This document shows positions 45,931-56,700 of a stretch of DNA of 64,000 nucleotides, piece by piece. Every line of letters begins with the position of its first letter. Within the stretch, counting starts at the first letter, position 1. A model generated the notes under the pieces. It worked only from the letters and a program-made list of their open reading frames with translations, made no database searches and was not told the DNA's origin. The DNA is from Antilocapra americana (Eukaryota > Chordata > Mammalia > Artiodactyla > Antilocapridae). Location: positions 1,590,374 through 1,654,373 of the forward strand of contig ML664176.1 of the NCBI GenBank assembly GCA_007570785.1, given 5' to 3'. The position numbers and the translations under genes are program-made.

Positions 45931-47582
45931 CTCTTAAGACCTAGAACTCTGCGGACCCAAGCACTCTCTCCAGTGGCTCCCAGGGGCAGTTTCGTGTTCT
46001 CAAGCCTGTTTCAGTGTTAAGGTTCCTGAGACCTTGTGTGTATGTTTTGGTTCATGGAGCACATTGGTAGATCAATCTGGGCCATAGCCTAGAGCTCCCC
46101 AGCCTCTTCAGTGGCCAAAGGATTGTGTTTCTCCTCTAAGCACAGCCCAGTCAAGCTGGAACTCCAAGGTCTAGAGCTTGTGTCAGTTGTTGGCTAGATC
46201 TGAATATCTGTTAGAGGGCAGACCTAAAGTCACCCTGGAAACTTTCCCAGAGATACATTTCTCCTGGAGCCAAGAGAACAACATAAGTGATCCATTCTGA
46301 ACCGATTAATAACTGTCACATTTCTGTCAGGGCACCGGAAGAACCAGTTTGGGGGCTTGGTACCTTCAGTTCTCCATAGTAAGTCAAGATGCCAGCATGG
46401 CCTGGAGCCATGATTCTGAAACGAGACTACACTTTAGAATAGCTAGGGGATGCTGAACAAAAGACAGATCCCTCACTGGACAATCCTATTTAGGACAAGG
46501 GCCTGAAGAGCCTTCTCTCCCACATTCACTCTGATAATCCACCATATGCATATCAGCTAAAAGCCAAGTTATGGAAGTGGCAGAAATAGCCACCAGATTT
46601 TGCTTAATTAGACTTTGTCTTGACCTAAACTGAATCTTTTTTGGAGAAAGATAGGGTATAATGAATGAAGTAACATAAAGCTATTTTACACACATCAGAG
46701 TTGAACAGGTCCCTGGGGGGAACAGACTCTGAGAGAGACTAGCACTCAGCGCTTTTATCTGGGAAAGTTCCTGGGAACAGCACCTGTGGAAGGGAGGGAG
46801 GGAAAGAAAACAGAATTGGGCAGAGGGAGATGCTAGCTGTAATTGAGTCCTAGTGCAAGCCCTGGGGGGTTCAGCAGGGGGCTCTAGACCTGCGATGATC
46901 ATCTCAAGCTGGGGCAGCAGGCTTCTGTCGATATCCTTCTGTCGATCAGTCATTGTAAATGTGAGCTGCCCATGGAAGAAAGTGTGACCTTTGATGGGAC
47001 AGTTTTCCTCAGCCAAGGCAATTCCCCAAAAGGGCTCTAGGACTGCGTTTGGCAAGCACTCTCAGCACCTGGGGGAACATCTTATTTTTATTCTTGAGAG
47101 ATCTGAATATCTACCACATGCAGTTAAAGTTCAGATGGGACTTGTTTGTGTACAGACTGGGATGAAAGCTAGCATCCTCTGCCCTCCCTAAGATCACTAT
47201 CTAGTATGAGCCCCTGCATGCCAGAGAAGAGTCAGGAGCTAGTACCTTTCCCCATGTGAGAGACTCTGAGTGATCAATCCATAGGAATAAAATGAGAGTG
47301 GACTGGATCAGACATCTGACTCTTAGATTTGATAGAAGAGAAAGAAGGCTATCAGAAGCGAGAATACTTAGCTGGTTGGTTTGCTGTGCTAGTAAGACTA
47401 AGGGTGTATGCATAACAGCCATTTAGGCCAATTAGATTCATTCCTTCGATTGTCACCAACTTGGGGTAAGCAGGCATTAGCAGATAGTCTGAGGCGAAAG
47501 ATTATATCAGTCCCTCAAATCATGTCACAAAAAAATAGTGCTCTAGTATAACCTCCCCCTCTCCCAATGAAACACATCTTGT
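45931..47582. other. No feature recognised
   Basis: About 1.65 kb unassigned. A 124-codon minus ORF at 46681-47055 lies in a block ('gggaaagttcctgggaaca', 'agggctctaggactgcgtt') that may be an old repeat I cannot name. Confidence 0.42.
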
Positions 47583-47705
47583 ATTTGGTTGCCCAGTTGT
47601 GTCTAACTCTAGGCGAGCCCCATGAACTGTAGCCACCAGGTTCCTCTGTCCATGGGATTTCTGACGCAAGAATACTGGAGTGGATTGGTATTTCCTTCTC
47701 TAAGC
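47583..47705 (-). mobile_element. Bov-A/Bov-tA SINE fragment
   Basis: 'ggttgcccagttgtgtcta', 'ccaccaggttcctctgtcc', 'agaatactggagtggattg'. The tRNA-derived head is absent. Confidence 0.8.
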
Positions 47706-48971
47706 CCATGCTAACTCCACAGAAAACTGAGCCCCCAACAGCAAAAAATCTCTGATTAATTATGAGAAGATTTATGACGACAGAAAATATGTCACCAAGG
47801 CTGAATCTCAGATATTCAACTCTGCTGATTTTGATAGGTTTCTACCAAGTTTCACAGTGGTTAGATTCCCCTAATCCCTTAGTAATTATTAGATATGTCT
47901 AGAAAAAAAAATCCTACCACATTCGTTTGATGAGAATGATTGCTTGGTATTCCTATTTATTTATTCACTTGTAATGAGCAGGAGACACTTGGTGAGCTTG
48001 TTCTGTTCCTCTATCACATTCCTTTACGCATAAATTATTTGAGGGTTAGATTTATGCTCAAAGAATAATGAGGTAAACAGGAGCAAAGGGAATAATTTAA
48101 AAGCAATTCATAACAAGGAAATGATCACATACATACAGAAAGCATGGAGAACCACAGCCTGTTACTGTGTTCTGTTTGAAGTCAGGACAAAGGAGAATTA
48201 CATTCCAGGGACTATTTCTCCAATGAAAACCCAAAATGCTTTCCCTAATTCTAACTATATCGCACCTCAAGACCTGATTGCTGAGAAAGAGAAACAGTTG
48301 GTACCTTCAGTAAGTTTGCTTTGTCTTAATTTTATTTTATAAGTTAACTTATCAGTGCTCTTCCTAAAAGTTTCTTCCTGGAAAAAGAGTGCTCATCAAA
48401 ACTATGTTTAGTTCGCCAAAGGTCTTAAAACAATTTACAAAATCTTAAAAAAGAGCCAGGCTTAGAATGCAATTCATATGCAAAGATTCTAGATGAAGCC
48501 AAAAGACATTACTTAAAACTATGAACAAATAACTTTGTGATTAGAATTGAAAACAGAAACATAATTTGCTAATGTTTTGTTCCAAAGTCAGATCTCCTTC
48601 CACTACCTGATTATTAATATGGAACATCAGGGAAATGAGATAGAAATAATATATCTGAACTTAGTTTAGAAATTTGACCAAGATTTCTTCTGCTATCTGA
48701 ATGGGTTTAATATAGAAATATGTTCTGGATAATCAACAGCAACTTGGAGGAGGATCTTTAAAACCATATTGTAGTCGTGTAATTTTTTTTTTACAGTGAC
48801 TGCATTATAAATAAAATGACTGATAAAATAAAATATGTGAATAAATAACCTAAACTAGGAGGAACAGTTCTAAAGCTTTAATTACCAACTAGAAAACTAT
48901 ATGCTCCAAATTTATATCTTCAGCCTGTTTTCTAAGTTCTGTATCTATCTAGTAGACATTTCTGCCTCCTC
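47706..48971. other. No feature recognised
   Basis: AT-rich unassigned sequence, about 1.27 kb. The 73-codon ORF at 48121-48342 has no family signature. Confidence 0.5.
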
Positions 48972-49597
48972 AAAATGGCTAAACTCAACATTCAGAAAAC
49001 TAATATCATGGCATCCAGTGCCATCACTTCATGGCAAACAGATGGGAAAACAATGGAAACAGTGACAGACCTTATTTGGGGGGGCTCCAAAATCACTGTA
49101 GATGGCAACTGCAGCTATGAAATGAAAAGACACTTGCTCTTTGGAAGAAAAGCTATGACAAACCTAGATAGCATATTAAAAAGCAGAGACATTACTTTGC
49201 CAACAAAAGTCCATCTACTCAAAGCTATGGTTTTTCCAGTAGTCATGTATGGATATGAGAGTTAGACTATAAAGAAAACTAAGCCTCAAAGAATTGATGC
49301 TTTTGCACTGTGGTGTTGGAGAAGACTCTTGAGAGTCCCTTGGACTGCAAGGAGACCCAACCAGTCCATCCTAAAGGAGATCAGTCTTGAATATTCATTG
49401 GCAAGACTAATGCTGAAGCTGAAACTCCAATATTTTGGCCACCTGATGTGAAGAGCTGACTCATTTGAAAAAGGCCCTGATGCTGGGAAATATTGAAGGC
49501 AGGAGGAGAAGGGGATGACAGAGGATGAGATGGTTGAATGGCATCACCGACTAGATGGATATGAGTTTGAGTAAACTCCAGGAGTTGGTGATGGATA

Positions 49598-51215
49598 ACA
49601 GAAGCAGAAGATATTAAGAAGAGGTAGCAAGAATACACAGAAGAATTGTACGAAAAATTTCTTCACAACCCAGATAATCACGACGGTATGATCACTCATC
49701 TAGAGCCAGACATCCTGGATTGTGAAGTCAAGTGGGCCTTAGAGAGCTTCACTATGAACAAAGCTAGTGGAGGTGACGGAATTCCAGTTGAGCTATTTCA
49801 AATCCTGAAAGATGATGCTGTGAAAGTGCTGCACTCAATATGCCAGCAAATTTAGAAAACTCAGCAGTGGCCACAGGATTGGAAAAGGTCAATTTTCATT
49901 CCAATCCCAAAGAAAGGCAATGCCAAAGAATGCTCTGACTACCACACAATTGAACTCATCTCACATGCTAGCAAAGTAATGCTCAAAATTCTCCAAGCTA
50001 GGCTTCAGCAATATGTGAACCATGAACCTCCAGATGTTAAAGCTGGTTTTAGAAAAGGCAGAGGAATCAGAGATCAAACTGCCAACATCCGCTGGATCAT
50101 CAAAAAAGCAAGAGAGTTCCAGAAAAACATCTATTTCTCCTTTATTGACTATGCCAAAGCCTTTGACTGTGTGGATCACAATAAACTGGAAAATGCTGAA
50201 AGAGATGGGAATACCAGACCATCTGACCTGTCTCTTGAGACACCTGTATGCAGGCCAGGAAGCAACAGTTAGAACTGGACATGGAACAACAGACTGGTTC
50301 CAAATAGGAAAAAGAGTACGTCAAGGCTGTATATTGTCACCCTGCTTATTTAACTTATATGCAGAGTACATCCTGAGAAACACTGGGCTGGAAGAAGCAC
50401 AAGCTGGAATCAAGATTGCCAGGAGAAATATCAATAACCTCAGATATGCAGACAACACCACCCTTATGGCAGAAAGTGAAGAGGAACTAAGAAGCTTCTT
50501 GATGAAAGTGAAAGAGGAGAGTGAAAAAGTTAGCTTAAAGCTCAATATTCAGAAAACTAAGATCATGGCATCTGGTCCCATACTTCATGGGAAATAGATG
50601 GGGAAACAGTGTCAGACTTTGTTTTTTTGGGCTCCAAAATCACTGCAGATGGTGATTGCAGCCATGAAATTAAAAGACACCTACTCCTTGGAAGGAAAGT
50701 TATGACCAACCTAAATAGCATATTGAAAAGCAGAGACATTACTTTGTCAACAAAGGTCCATCTAGTCAAGGCTATGGTTTTTCAAGTAGTCATGTATGGA
50801 TGTGAGAATTGGATGGTGAAGAAAGCTGAGTGCTGAACAAATGATGCTTTTGAACTGTGGTGTTGGAGAAGACTCTTGAGAGTCCCTTGGACTGTAAGGA
50901 GATCCAACAAGTCCATCCTAAAGGAGATCAGTCCTGGGTGTTCATTGGAAGGACTGATGATGAAGCTGAAATTCCAATACTTTGGCCACCTCAAAAAGAG
51001 TTGACTCATTGGAAAAGACCCTGATGCTGGGAAGGATTGGCGGCAGGAGAAGGGGATGACAGAGGATGAGATGGCTGGATGGCATCATCAACTCAATGAA
51101 CATGGGTTTGGGTAGACTCCAGGAGTTGGTGATGGACATGGAGGCCTGGCATGCTGCATTTCATGAGGTCGCAAAGAGTAGGACACAACTGAGCGACTGA
51201 ACTGATCTGAACTGA
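49598..51215 (+). mobile_element. Inner BovB LINE copy, nested in another BovB
   Basis: About 1.62 kb, 5'-truncated upstream of the reverse-transcriptase domain. It starts 'agcagaagatattaagaag', runs through RT and the ORF2 C-terminus, and ends with 'gagcgactgaactgatctg'. Its own 3' end is followed immediately by the displaced 3' end of the outer copy. Confidence 0.88.
49640..50836 (+). pseudogene. BovB ORF2 reverse-transcriptase remnant
   Basis: RTE-type ORF2 fragment. RT motif A (FIDYAKAFDCVDH) is at 50141-50179 in one frame. Motif B (RQGCILSPCLF) and motif C are in another frame (50022-50597). Comparison with the copy at 59.4 kb shows a 2-bp deletion at about 50189 ('aaactggaaaat' versus 'aaactgtggaaaat'), which causes the shift. 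Motif C reads YADN at 50445-50456 instead of YADD, so one catalytic aspartate is lost. A stop after 'ICQQI' (49853) further breaks the upstream part. In the family this enzyme primes reverse transcription at the nicked target; this copy cannot. Confidence 0.88.
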
Positions 51216-51339
51216 AGAGAAGCCTGACATGCTGCAGTCTACAGAGTCGCAGAGTCAGATACGACTGAGCAACTGAACTGAAGTGAAAATGCCTAAAGCT
51301 GAATTAATCACCTCTTCTCCACCCTTCAATGGCTTTACC

Positions 51340-51535
51340 TTCTGTAAATATTTATTTTTTTTAATTTTTTTTATGTGAATCATTTTTAAAGTCTTTAATA
51401 AATTTGTTACAATACTCTTCCTGTTTTGGTCTTTTGACCATGAGGCATGTGGGATCTTAGTTCCCCAACCAGGGACTGAACTCACACCCCCTGAATCAAA
51501 AGGCAAAATCTTAACCACTGGGCCTCCAGGGAAAC
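51340..51535 (-). mobile_element. CHR-type tRNA-Glu SINE
   Basis: Complement with T-rich tail ('aaatttgttacaatactct'), 'gatcttagttccccaacca' and head end 'actgggcctccagggaaac'. Confidence 0.85.
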
Positions 51536-52054
51536 CCTTATAAGTCCTAGTTTGAGCTTCATGTAACTTCTCAAGCGAGAATCCTTAGAGGCATCTTTAA
51601 CCCATCATCTGCAATACACTTTAACTGATCAAATTCTGTTGAATCCATCTCCTTACTGTCTGTAAGAGAAGAAAAGAGAAGGCAATAAGAGTACTGCCCT
51701 CGAGTCACAATCAAATTAAACTGCAAGTCCAACTTCCAAAGTAAAGAAAGGAGATTTAGAAGCTTTAGCCAATGGTGAGTTCATCTTGAATCCATAGCTT
51801 AATTGGCCTCAAAAAACATTAATATGACCTGAGGCTGCATTCATTAAATTATAGTGTTTAGAAGGCAAGAGGGGACAATTTTGCTGTGCTCTACCCTCTA
51901 GGATCACAGTTATATGCACTCCTGGTAACACACTTCAATGTAAAAATAGACACAACTGCATCACGGAGAGGGGACAAAACACTGAAGCCATGTTCCATTA
52001 GAACTGTTTGCACAGAGTGCGAAGCTTTTTCTTGGAAATGGGAATTCTTAAGAT
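51536..52054. other. No feature recognised
   Basis: Unassigned sequence of about 520 bp. Confidence 0.5.
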
Positions 52055-52320
52055 GGATCTGATGGCAGGGGTAGGGAGAGATAAAATAGGAGTTTGGGGT
52101 TAACAGATACACACTACTATATATAAAATAGATAAATAAGATCCTACTATACAGCACAGGGAACTATATTTAACATCTTGTAATAAACTATCATGGAAAA
52201 GAATCTGAAAAAATATATATATACATATAACTGAATCACTTTGTGGTATACCTGAAACTAATACAACACTGTAAATCAACTATCACTCAATTTAAAAATG
52301 GCTAAAATTTTTTTAAATGA
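52055..52320 (+). mobile_element. L1 3' end (L1MA-like)
   Basis: 'ggggttaacagatacacac', 'tactatacagcacagggaa', 'gaatcactttgtggtatac', 'tgtaaatcaactatcactc' and an A/T-rich end. About 260 bp, 5'-truncated. Confidence 0.82.
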
Positions 52321-52382
52321 ACACAACCAACCAAACAAGATGAATATGATGGCTACCTACAGCTTACCAAAGAATGCTATCT

Positions 52383-52595
52383 AGAGCAATGGTGGTGCTA
52401 ACATGGTGAGTCACCTCAGCCTGCCAAGTTCCTATATCCATGGGATTCTCCAGGTAAAAATACTGGAGTGGGTTGTCATGTCCTTTTCCAGGGTATCTTC
52501 TCGAAGCAGGAATGAAACCTGCATCTCTTATGTCTCCTACATTGGCAGGCAGATTATTTACCACTAGCGCCACCTGGGAAGCCCAGAGCAATGGT
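52383..52595 (-). mobile_element. Bov-tA SINE with 11-bp target-site duplication
   Basis: Minus-strand copy with head end 'ccactagcgccacctggga'. The 11-mer agagcaatggt is exact at 52383-52393 and 52585-52595. The BovB-derived tail is shortened. Confidence 0.92.
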
Positions 52596-52604
52596 CTAAT
52601 GACC

Positions 52605-52775
52605 TAATCCATACATCAGATCTGGCCTAGGTCTGTAGGAACAGCCTGGGATAATTCTATAGATTCTTCAATCCCAGCCCCGAGAGATTCTTATTTAGGG
52701 GTCCTGGAGGGGGAACACCCTCTCTAAATCTGTACACTTTAAAAGTCCCCTAGGTGATTCTGACACACAACTAGG
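52605..52775 (+). mobile_element. hAT-type DNA transposon fragment
   Basis: 'gagattcttatttaggggt' and 'tcccctaggtgattctgac' follow the interior of MER-class hAT elements. Termini lost. Confidence 0.5.
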
Positions 52776-53056
52776 GCTGGGAGTGCCATGTAAATGAGAA
52801 ATCAGATTTTCTCAGCATGCAGCCAAGGAAGAGTGGTATAATAGACAGATCTCTGTAGACTATTAGGAGACACTTTTTAAAACACTGAGCAGTCTGGAAA
52901 TTTGATAGGATCCCTTGGGAAAAGGGATGGAATGTTGAGTCACTGGGACTTCAAATGGGGCTACATGAATAATTTGTAGGCATAAAATCCAGAGGCTTGA
53001 GCAGGAATGGTAGTGGTCTCTATGATTTTTAAGAACCTATAGTATTTTTCAAAAGA

Positions 53057-53326
53057 ATCAAAGGCCAATAGGGACTTCCCTTGTGGTCCAGTAGCTAAGA
53101 CTCTGTGCTCCCCATGCAAGGGGCCCAGGTTCAATCTCTGGTCAGGGAACTAGATCCCACATGCTGCAACTAAGAGTTCATATGCTGAAACTATTAAATA
53201 AAAAAAAGATCCTGCATGCTGCAACCAAGGTTGAAGTTCCCCCATGTCACATCTAAGACCCAGAGCAGTCATATAAAAAAAAAAATCAATGAATAAATAT
53301 TTAAAAAAAAAATCAAAGGCCGATAG
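53057..53326 (+). mobile_element. CHR-type SINE with 15-bp target-site duplication
   Basis: 'gggacttcccttgtggtcc', 'gggaactagatcccacatg' and repeated 'catgctgcaac' modules with an A-rich tail. Flanks atcaaaggccaatag and atcaaaggccgatag (53057-53071, 53312-53326) match at 14 of 15 positions. Confidence 0.93.
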
Positions 53327-53824
53327 ACACAGAGCAGCTTTAAAATTTTTTATTTTATTATATTTTATCTAGAGTACAAGGTATTCAGTTGTCAGCACCC
53401 CACCCATATCCCCTTGAGCATGCTGGCTTGAACTCCATCTGACCCGCTTTACCTGAGGTCTTTCTTGGTCCTCCAGAGTCTACTCTGCTAGCATACACAT
53501 CAGGACAGGCATGTGGGGCACTAACCATTCACTGTTTTCCAGAAATCCTTGACTGGCAGGAGGTGGTATATACATACTTTAACTCCCTTGCTTCCCAGGT
53601 GGGATAACTCTGGGTTTGGGGAAAGGGAGATTGCTTTAGAGTTCCCAGATCCACAAGTGGGATGACGCTCCAGTTGCCCATAGCAGTAATGCTGTTGACT
53701 TCCTTTTCTTTCCGTTCTTCCTTCCTCAGTCCTCTACTGGTACCTTCTGGGATCACTCCACAAATAAAATACCTGACTTAGGGTCTACCTCTGAGAGAAC
53801 AAGTCACCAAACAATTACTGCCAA
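53327..53824. other. No feature recognised
   Basis: Unassigned sequence of about 500 bp. Confidence 0.5.
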
Positions 53825-54212
53825 CTAAGCAGAAAATTGATGCTTTCAAACTGCAGTGTTGGAGAAGACTTTTGAGAGTCCCATGGATTGCAAGGAGATC
53901 AAACCAGTCAATCCTAAAGAAAATCAATCCTGAATATTCATTGGAAGGACTGATGTTGAAGCTGAAGCTCCAATACTTTGGCCACCTGATGCGAAGAGCT
54001 GACTCATTGGAAAATACCATGATGCTGGGAAAGATTGAAGGCAAAAGGAGAAGAGGGTGGCAAAGGATGAGATGGTTAGATAGCATCACTGACTCAATGG
54101 ACATGAATTTGAGTAAAATCTGGGAGATGGTGGAAGACAGAGCAGTCTGGCATGCTGCAGTCCATGGGGTCACAGAATCGGAAATGACTTAGTGACTGAA
54201 AGATAACAATGA
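53825..54212 (+). mobile_element. BovB LINE 3' end
   Basis: About 390 bp: 'ggagaagacttttgagagt', 'ctttggccacctgatgcga', 'ggtcacagaatcggaaatg', ending 'agtgactgaaagataac'. The ORF2 C-terminus is open on the plus strand (53872-54192) up to the tail. Confidence 0.9.
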
Positions 54213-55289
54213 GTAGAAAATAATTACCTACTAAATCAGAATTGGAAGAAATTAGTATTAAAAAGGCACCTATTTAAAAATATTTTTTAAAACGTGTCAA
54301 TTTGACAGCACCTGCAGGCTGGGATGGTATTCATAGGCACAGCTAAGTTAGAGGATCCAGCTGCACTTGGCTTTCAGACCATTGGCTACAGAGGGTTGCT
54401 GTTCATGGATCTCAATAGCGTTTGTCTCTCTGGGCCTACTTTCTACCACCTGTCCTCCTTCACTTCTGATGTTTCAGGAACTACTTATAACCACTCCCTC
54501 TTCAATATCTCCCTGTTTCATGCCCCTATGTATTTGACTTTTCTATTTGCTGTTGTCCTAGAAATTTCTATTTGTCCTTTCAAAAACACTAAAGCTGTCC
54601 ATTCTTCCAGGTATCCTCTTGCTTCATTCCCCTACACCAATAGAGTCATTTTCCACTCTGATTACTCCTAGCTCAGAATGACACAATTACCGATCACCTG
54701 AATATTTAATATTAAGATATAAGTGAGTTAAATTGGAAGACACAGAAATCGACCCCAGCTCTCTCTTGCACTCATAGCCTGGGAACATCCCAAAGCAGGA
54801 TAGTTCTTAATGATAATTCATTTGTATATTATCATTCCTTTCTTCCTTTGTTCCACAGCTAGTTGAATTAGAATGCAATCTTTAAACAAGATTGTCTTGT
54901 GGAACTTAAATTCAGATAAACCCTTAAAGTAGGGGAATATTGTTCAATATTTCAAAACAATCTTTATAATGAATGTAAAACATTTATGCTATCACCTTAA
55001 GAACAAGTTACTAAATTCAGTGAGTGTATAGCATAAATTCAAAAATTGTGATTTTGAAGAAAGTGGAAATAAATCCATTAACAGTAGTGCAATGGACATC
55101 AAATGAGGGACATGGTGATTATTTCTCTGCTGCTCTCTACTTTTTGTGTTTTTGAAGTCTTCAATGATGAGCAAGTTACAGAAAATAACAATGATACCTT
55201 TTTCACCTGTAAGGAATGATTTCCCACAAATCAGTCACCATGGAAGAAACTCTATCAGTTATTACAGAGTACCTACAAACCATGTCAAA
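54213..55289. other. No feature recognised
   Basis: About 1.1 kb unassigned. The plus-strand 115-codon ORF (54324-54671) has a hydrophobic stretch but no family resemblance, and nothing around it looks like an exon boundary. Confidence 0.45.
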
Positions 55290-55775
55290 AGGCCATGAGG
55301 CTTTATGGGCAAATTCCTTCAAATGTTTAAGGAACTACCTCACATCATTCTGCTGCCACAGAATTTGTTTCAGAGCACAGTGAAAGTGGAAAGTTACACA
55401 GTTTTGGTTTCTAGTGAAAGAAATATGACCCTGAAACCCAATCTTGTTATACACACACAGACACATACATACATACCCCACCTATGAATCAATGACACTA
55501 ATCAGTTTAGGCAGAAAAATACTAAATAAAATACTAGCCAATCAAATTTAATAACATCTAAAAGAATTTTCCTCTGCAATCAGATAAACTATCAGGGAAT
55601 GAATGAGTGATTTAATATTAGAAATACTGTTACTATAATGAACAATATCAATATGGCAAAAGAGAAAATTCATGTCAACAAATACTAAGCAAACAGTGGG
55701 TAAAGATTTTTAAGTACACTTCATAAAACTGGGGATAGAAGGTTCTTAATATGATCATTGATCATTACACTTAGC
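55290..55775 (+). mobile_element. Ancient L1 ORF2 fragment
   Basis: 'gggcaaattccttcaaatg', 'aaatactagccaatcaaat', 'aatatggcaaaagagaaaa' and 'aaactggggatagaagg' are colinear with old L1 ORF2 in the RT region. Heavily mutated; no ORF. The same old element probably continues at 56350 and 58990. Confidence 0.52.
55440..55485. repeat. (CA)n/(CATA)n simple repeat
   Basis: acacacacagacacatacatacatac within the old L1 region. Confidence 0.75.
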
Positions 55776-55799
55776 CATAATCAATGTTAGTTATGAGTA

Positions 55800-56035
55800 G
55801 TAATGGGCTCTGAACTTACTCTGACATAGGTTTAAATTCTGGGTATACCGTTTTCTTCCTATGAGACTTTCACTAAGTTACTTTATCTTTCTGCTTTGGT
55901 TCTCTCTGTAAAATTGGCATAATAATTTCTTACCACATAGAGTTAGTATAAGAATAATTCAAGTGATGCTTGTTAAGTGCTTAGTATACTGTCTGTAATT
56001 TAGTGATACTCGGTAAGCATTATAATAACACTTGT
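55800..56035 (-). mobile_element. MIR SINE
   Basis: Complement: 'gggctctgaacttactctg', 'ttcactaagttactttatc', 'ctgtaaaattggcataata', 'gtgcttagtatactgtctg'. Confidence 0.78.
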
Positions 56036-56199
56036 ATTAAATGCTATTTAATACCGTGTGCATCAAATTATATAGTGTTATTTATACATTGTACAAATGT
56101 ATAAAAGTATATTAAACAAATTCTATGATGATGATGATAAACAGTGGCAGTGATAATAGTAAAACTGCTAGACTTCAGAATTTACTTATGGAGATTCTT

Positions 56200-56285
56200 T
56201 CCCCTACACCCCAAATACACTCACCTGAGGGTTTTCTCCCAGGTGATTCTAATATATAATCAAACATTAAGAATCACTAAATTAG
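56200..56285 (+). mobile_element. Possible hAT-type fragment
   Basis: 'ctcccaggtgattctaata' followed by 'cattaagaatcacta' resembles the 3' terminus of a MER-class hAT. Confidence 0.4.
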
Positions 56286-56349
56286 AGGCATTTCTAGTAA
56301 AGATCTAAGCAATGCAAGAGTCATGAAACAGAAGGGAGAGGTGTCACTA

Positions 56350-56700
56350 TAGCTGATGAAGACAAATTTGATATTTTCAGATGACCTTTCATTAAACATA
56401 AAAAAAATTCAAGACAATCAGAACACTCCTTCACAATGAGCCCTCTTAGAATGCAGAAGAGGGTTCAGTACAGTGGTCAGATACAAGGTCAATGTATTAA
56501 AATAAAAAGCTTTTAAGCAGTATCCATTTAGACCATATAGGCAGGTAATACTAAAAATATCTGTCCATAATACTGTTAATGCATAAAGTACCTAGAAATA
56601 TGCCTCCAATTAAAATTAATTAATTTTTTAAAAGTACCTAGAAACAAATTTGTAAGAATGTGATACATATGAAGGAAAGTGTACTACTTTACCAGATGAT
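56350..56700 (+). mobile_element. Ancient L1 ORF2 fragment (continues at 58990-59160)
   Basis: 'gtggtcagatacaaggtca', 'taaaataaaaagcttttaa' and 'aatgtgatacatatgaagg' match old L1 ORF2 downstream of the RT catalytic motif. It hosts a 32-bp L1 insertion and is cut by the younger L1 that begins near 56700. It resumes at 58990 ('gctgaataagcatagagat', 'cttaatgcaaccccaataa'). Confidence 0.6.
56585..56644 (+). mobile_element. Ultra-short L1 3'-end insertion (32 bp) with 14-bp TSD
   Basis: The 14-mer aaagtacctagaaa is exact at 56585-56598 and 56631-56644. The 32 bp between (56599-56630) begins tatgcctccaattaaaat and matches the last bases of the L1 3' end at about 9616-9648. This is the signature of an extremely 5'-truncated L1 integration. 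Confidence 0.88.

Larger units (their letters stand above)
48972..51287 (+). mobile_element. Outer BovB LINE copy, interrupted by a second BovB
   Basis: The 5' part (48972-49597) is the C-terminal third of ORF2 and start of the 3' UTR, from 'actcaacattcagaaaac' to 'ggagttggtgatggata'. The sequence then jumps back to mid-ORF2. The missing 3' end ('agaagcctgacatgctgca', 'agtcagatacgactgagc', 'actgaactgaa') reappears at about 51216-51287 after a second complete BovB tail. This shows insertion and not tandem duplication. Junction bases cagaag/gagaag are a probable short target-site duplication. Confidence 0.85.

Noticed and set aside
54324..54671. 115-codon plus-strand ORF as a possible membrane protein exon
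   Set aside because: No family match by eye, no splice consensus at its edges, and no neighbouring exon.
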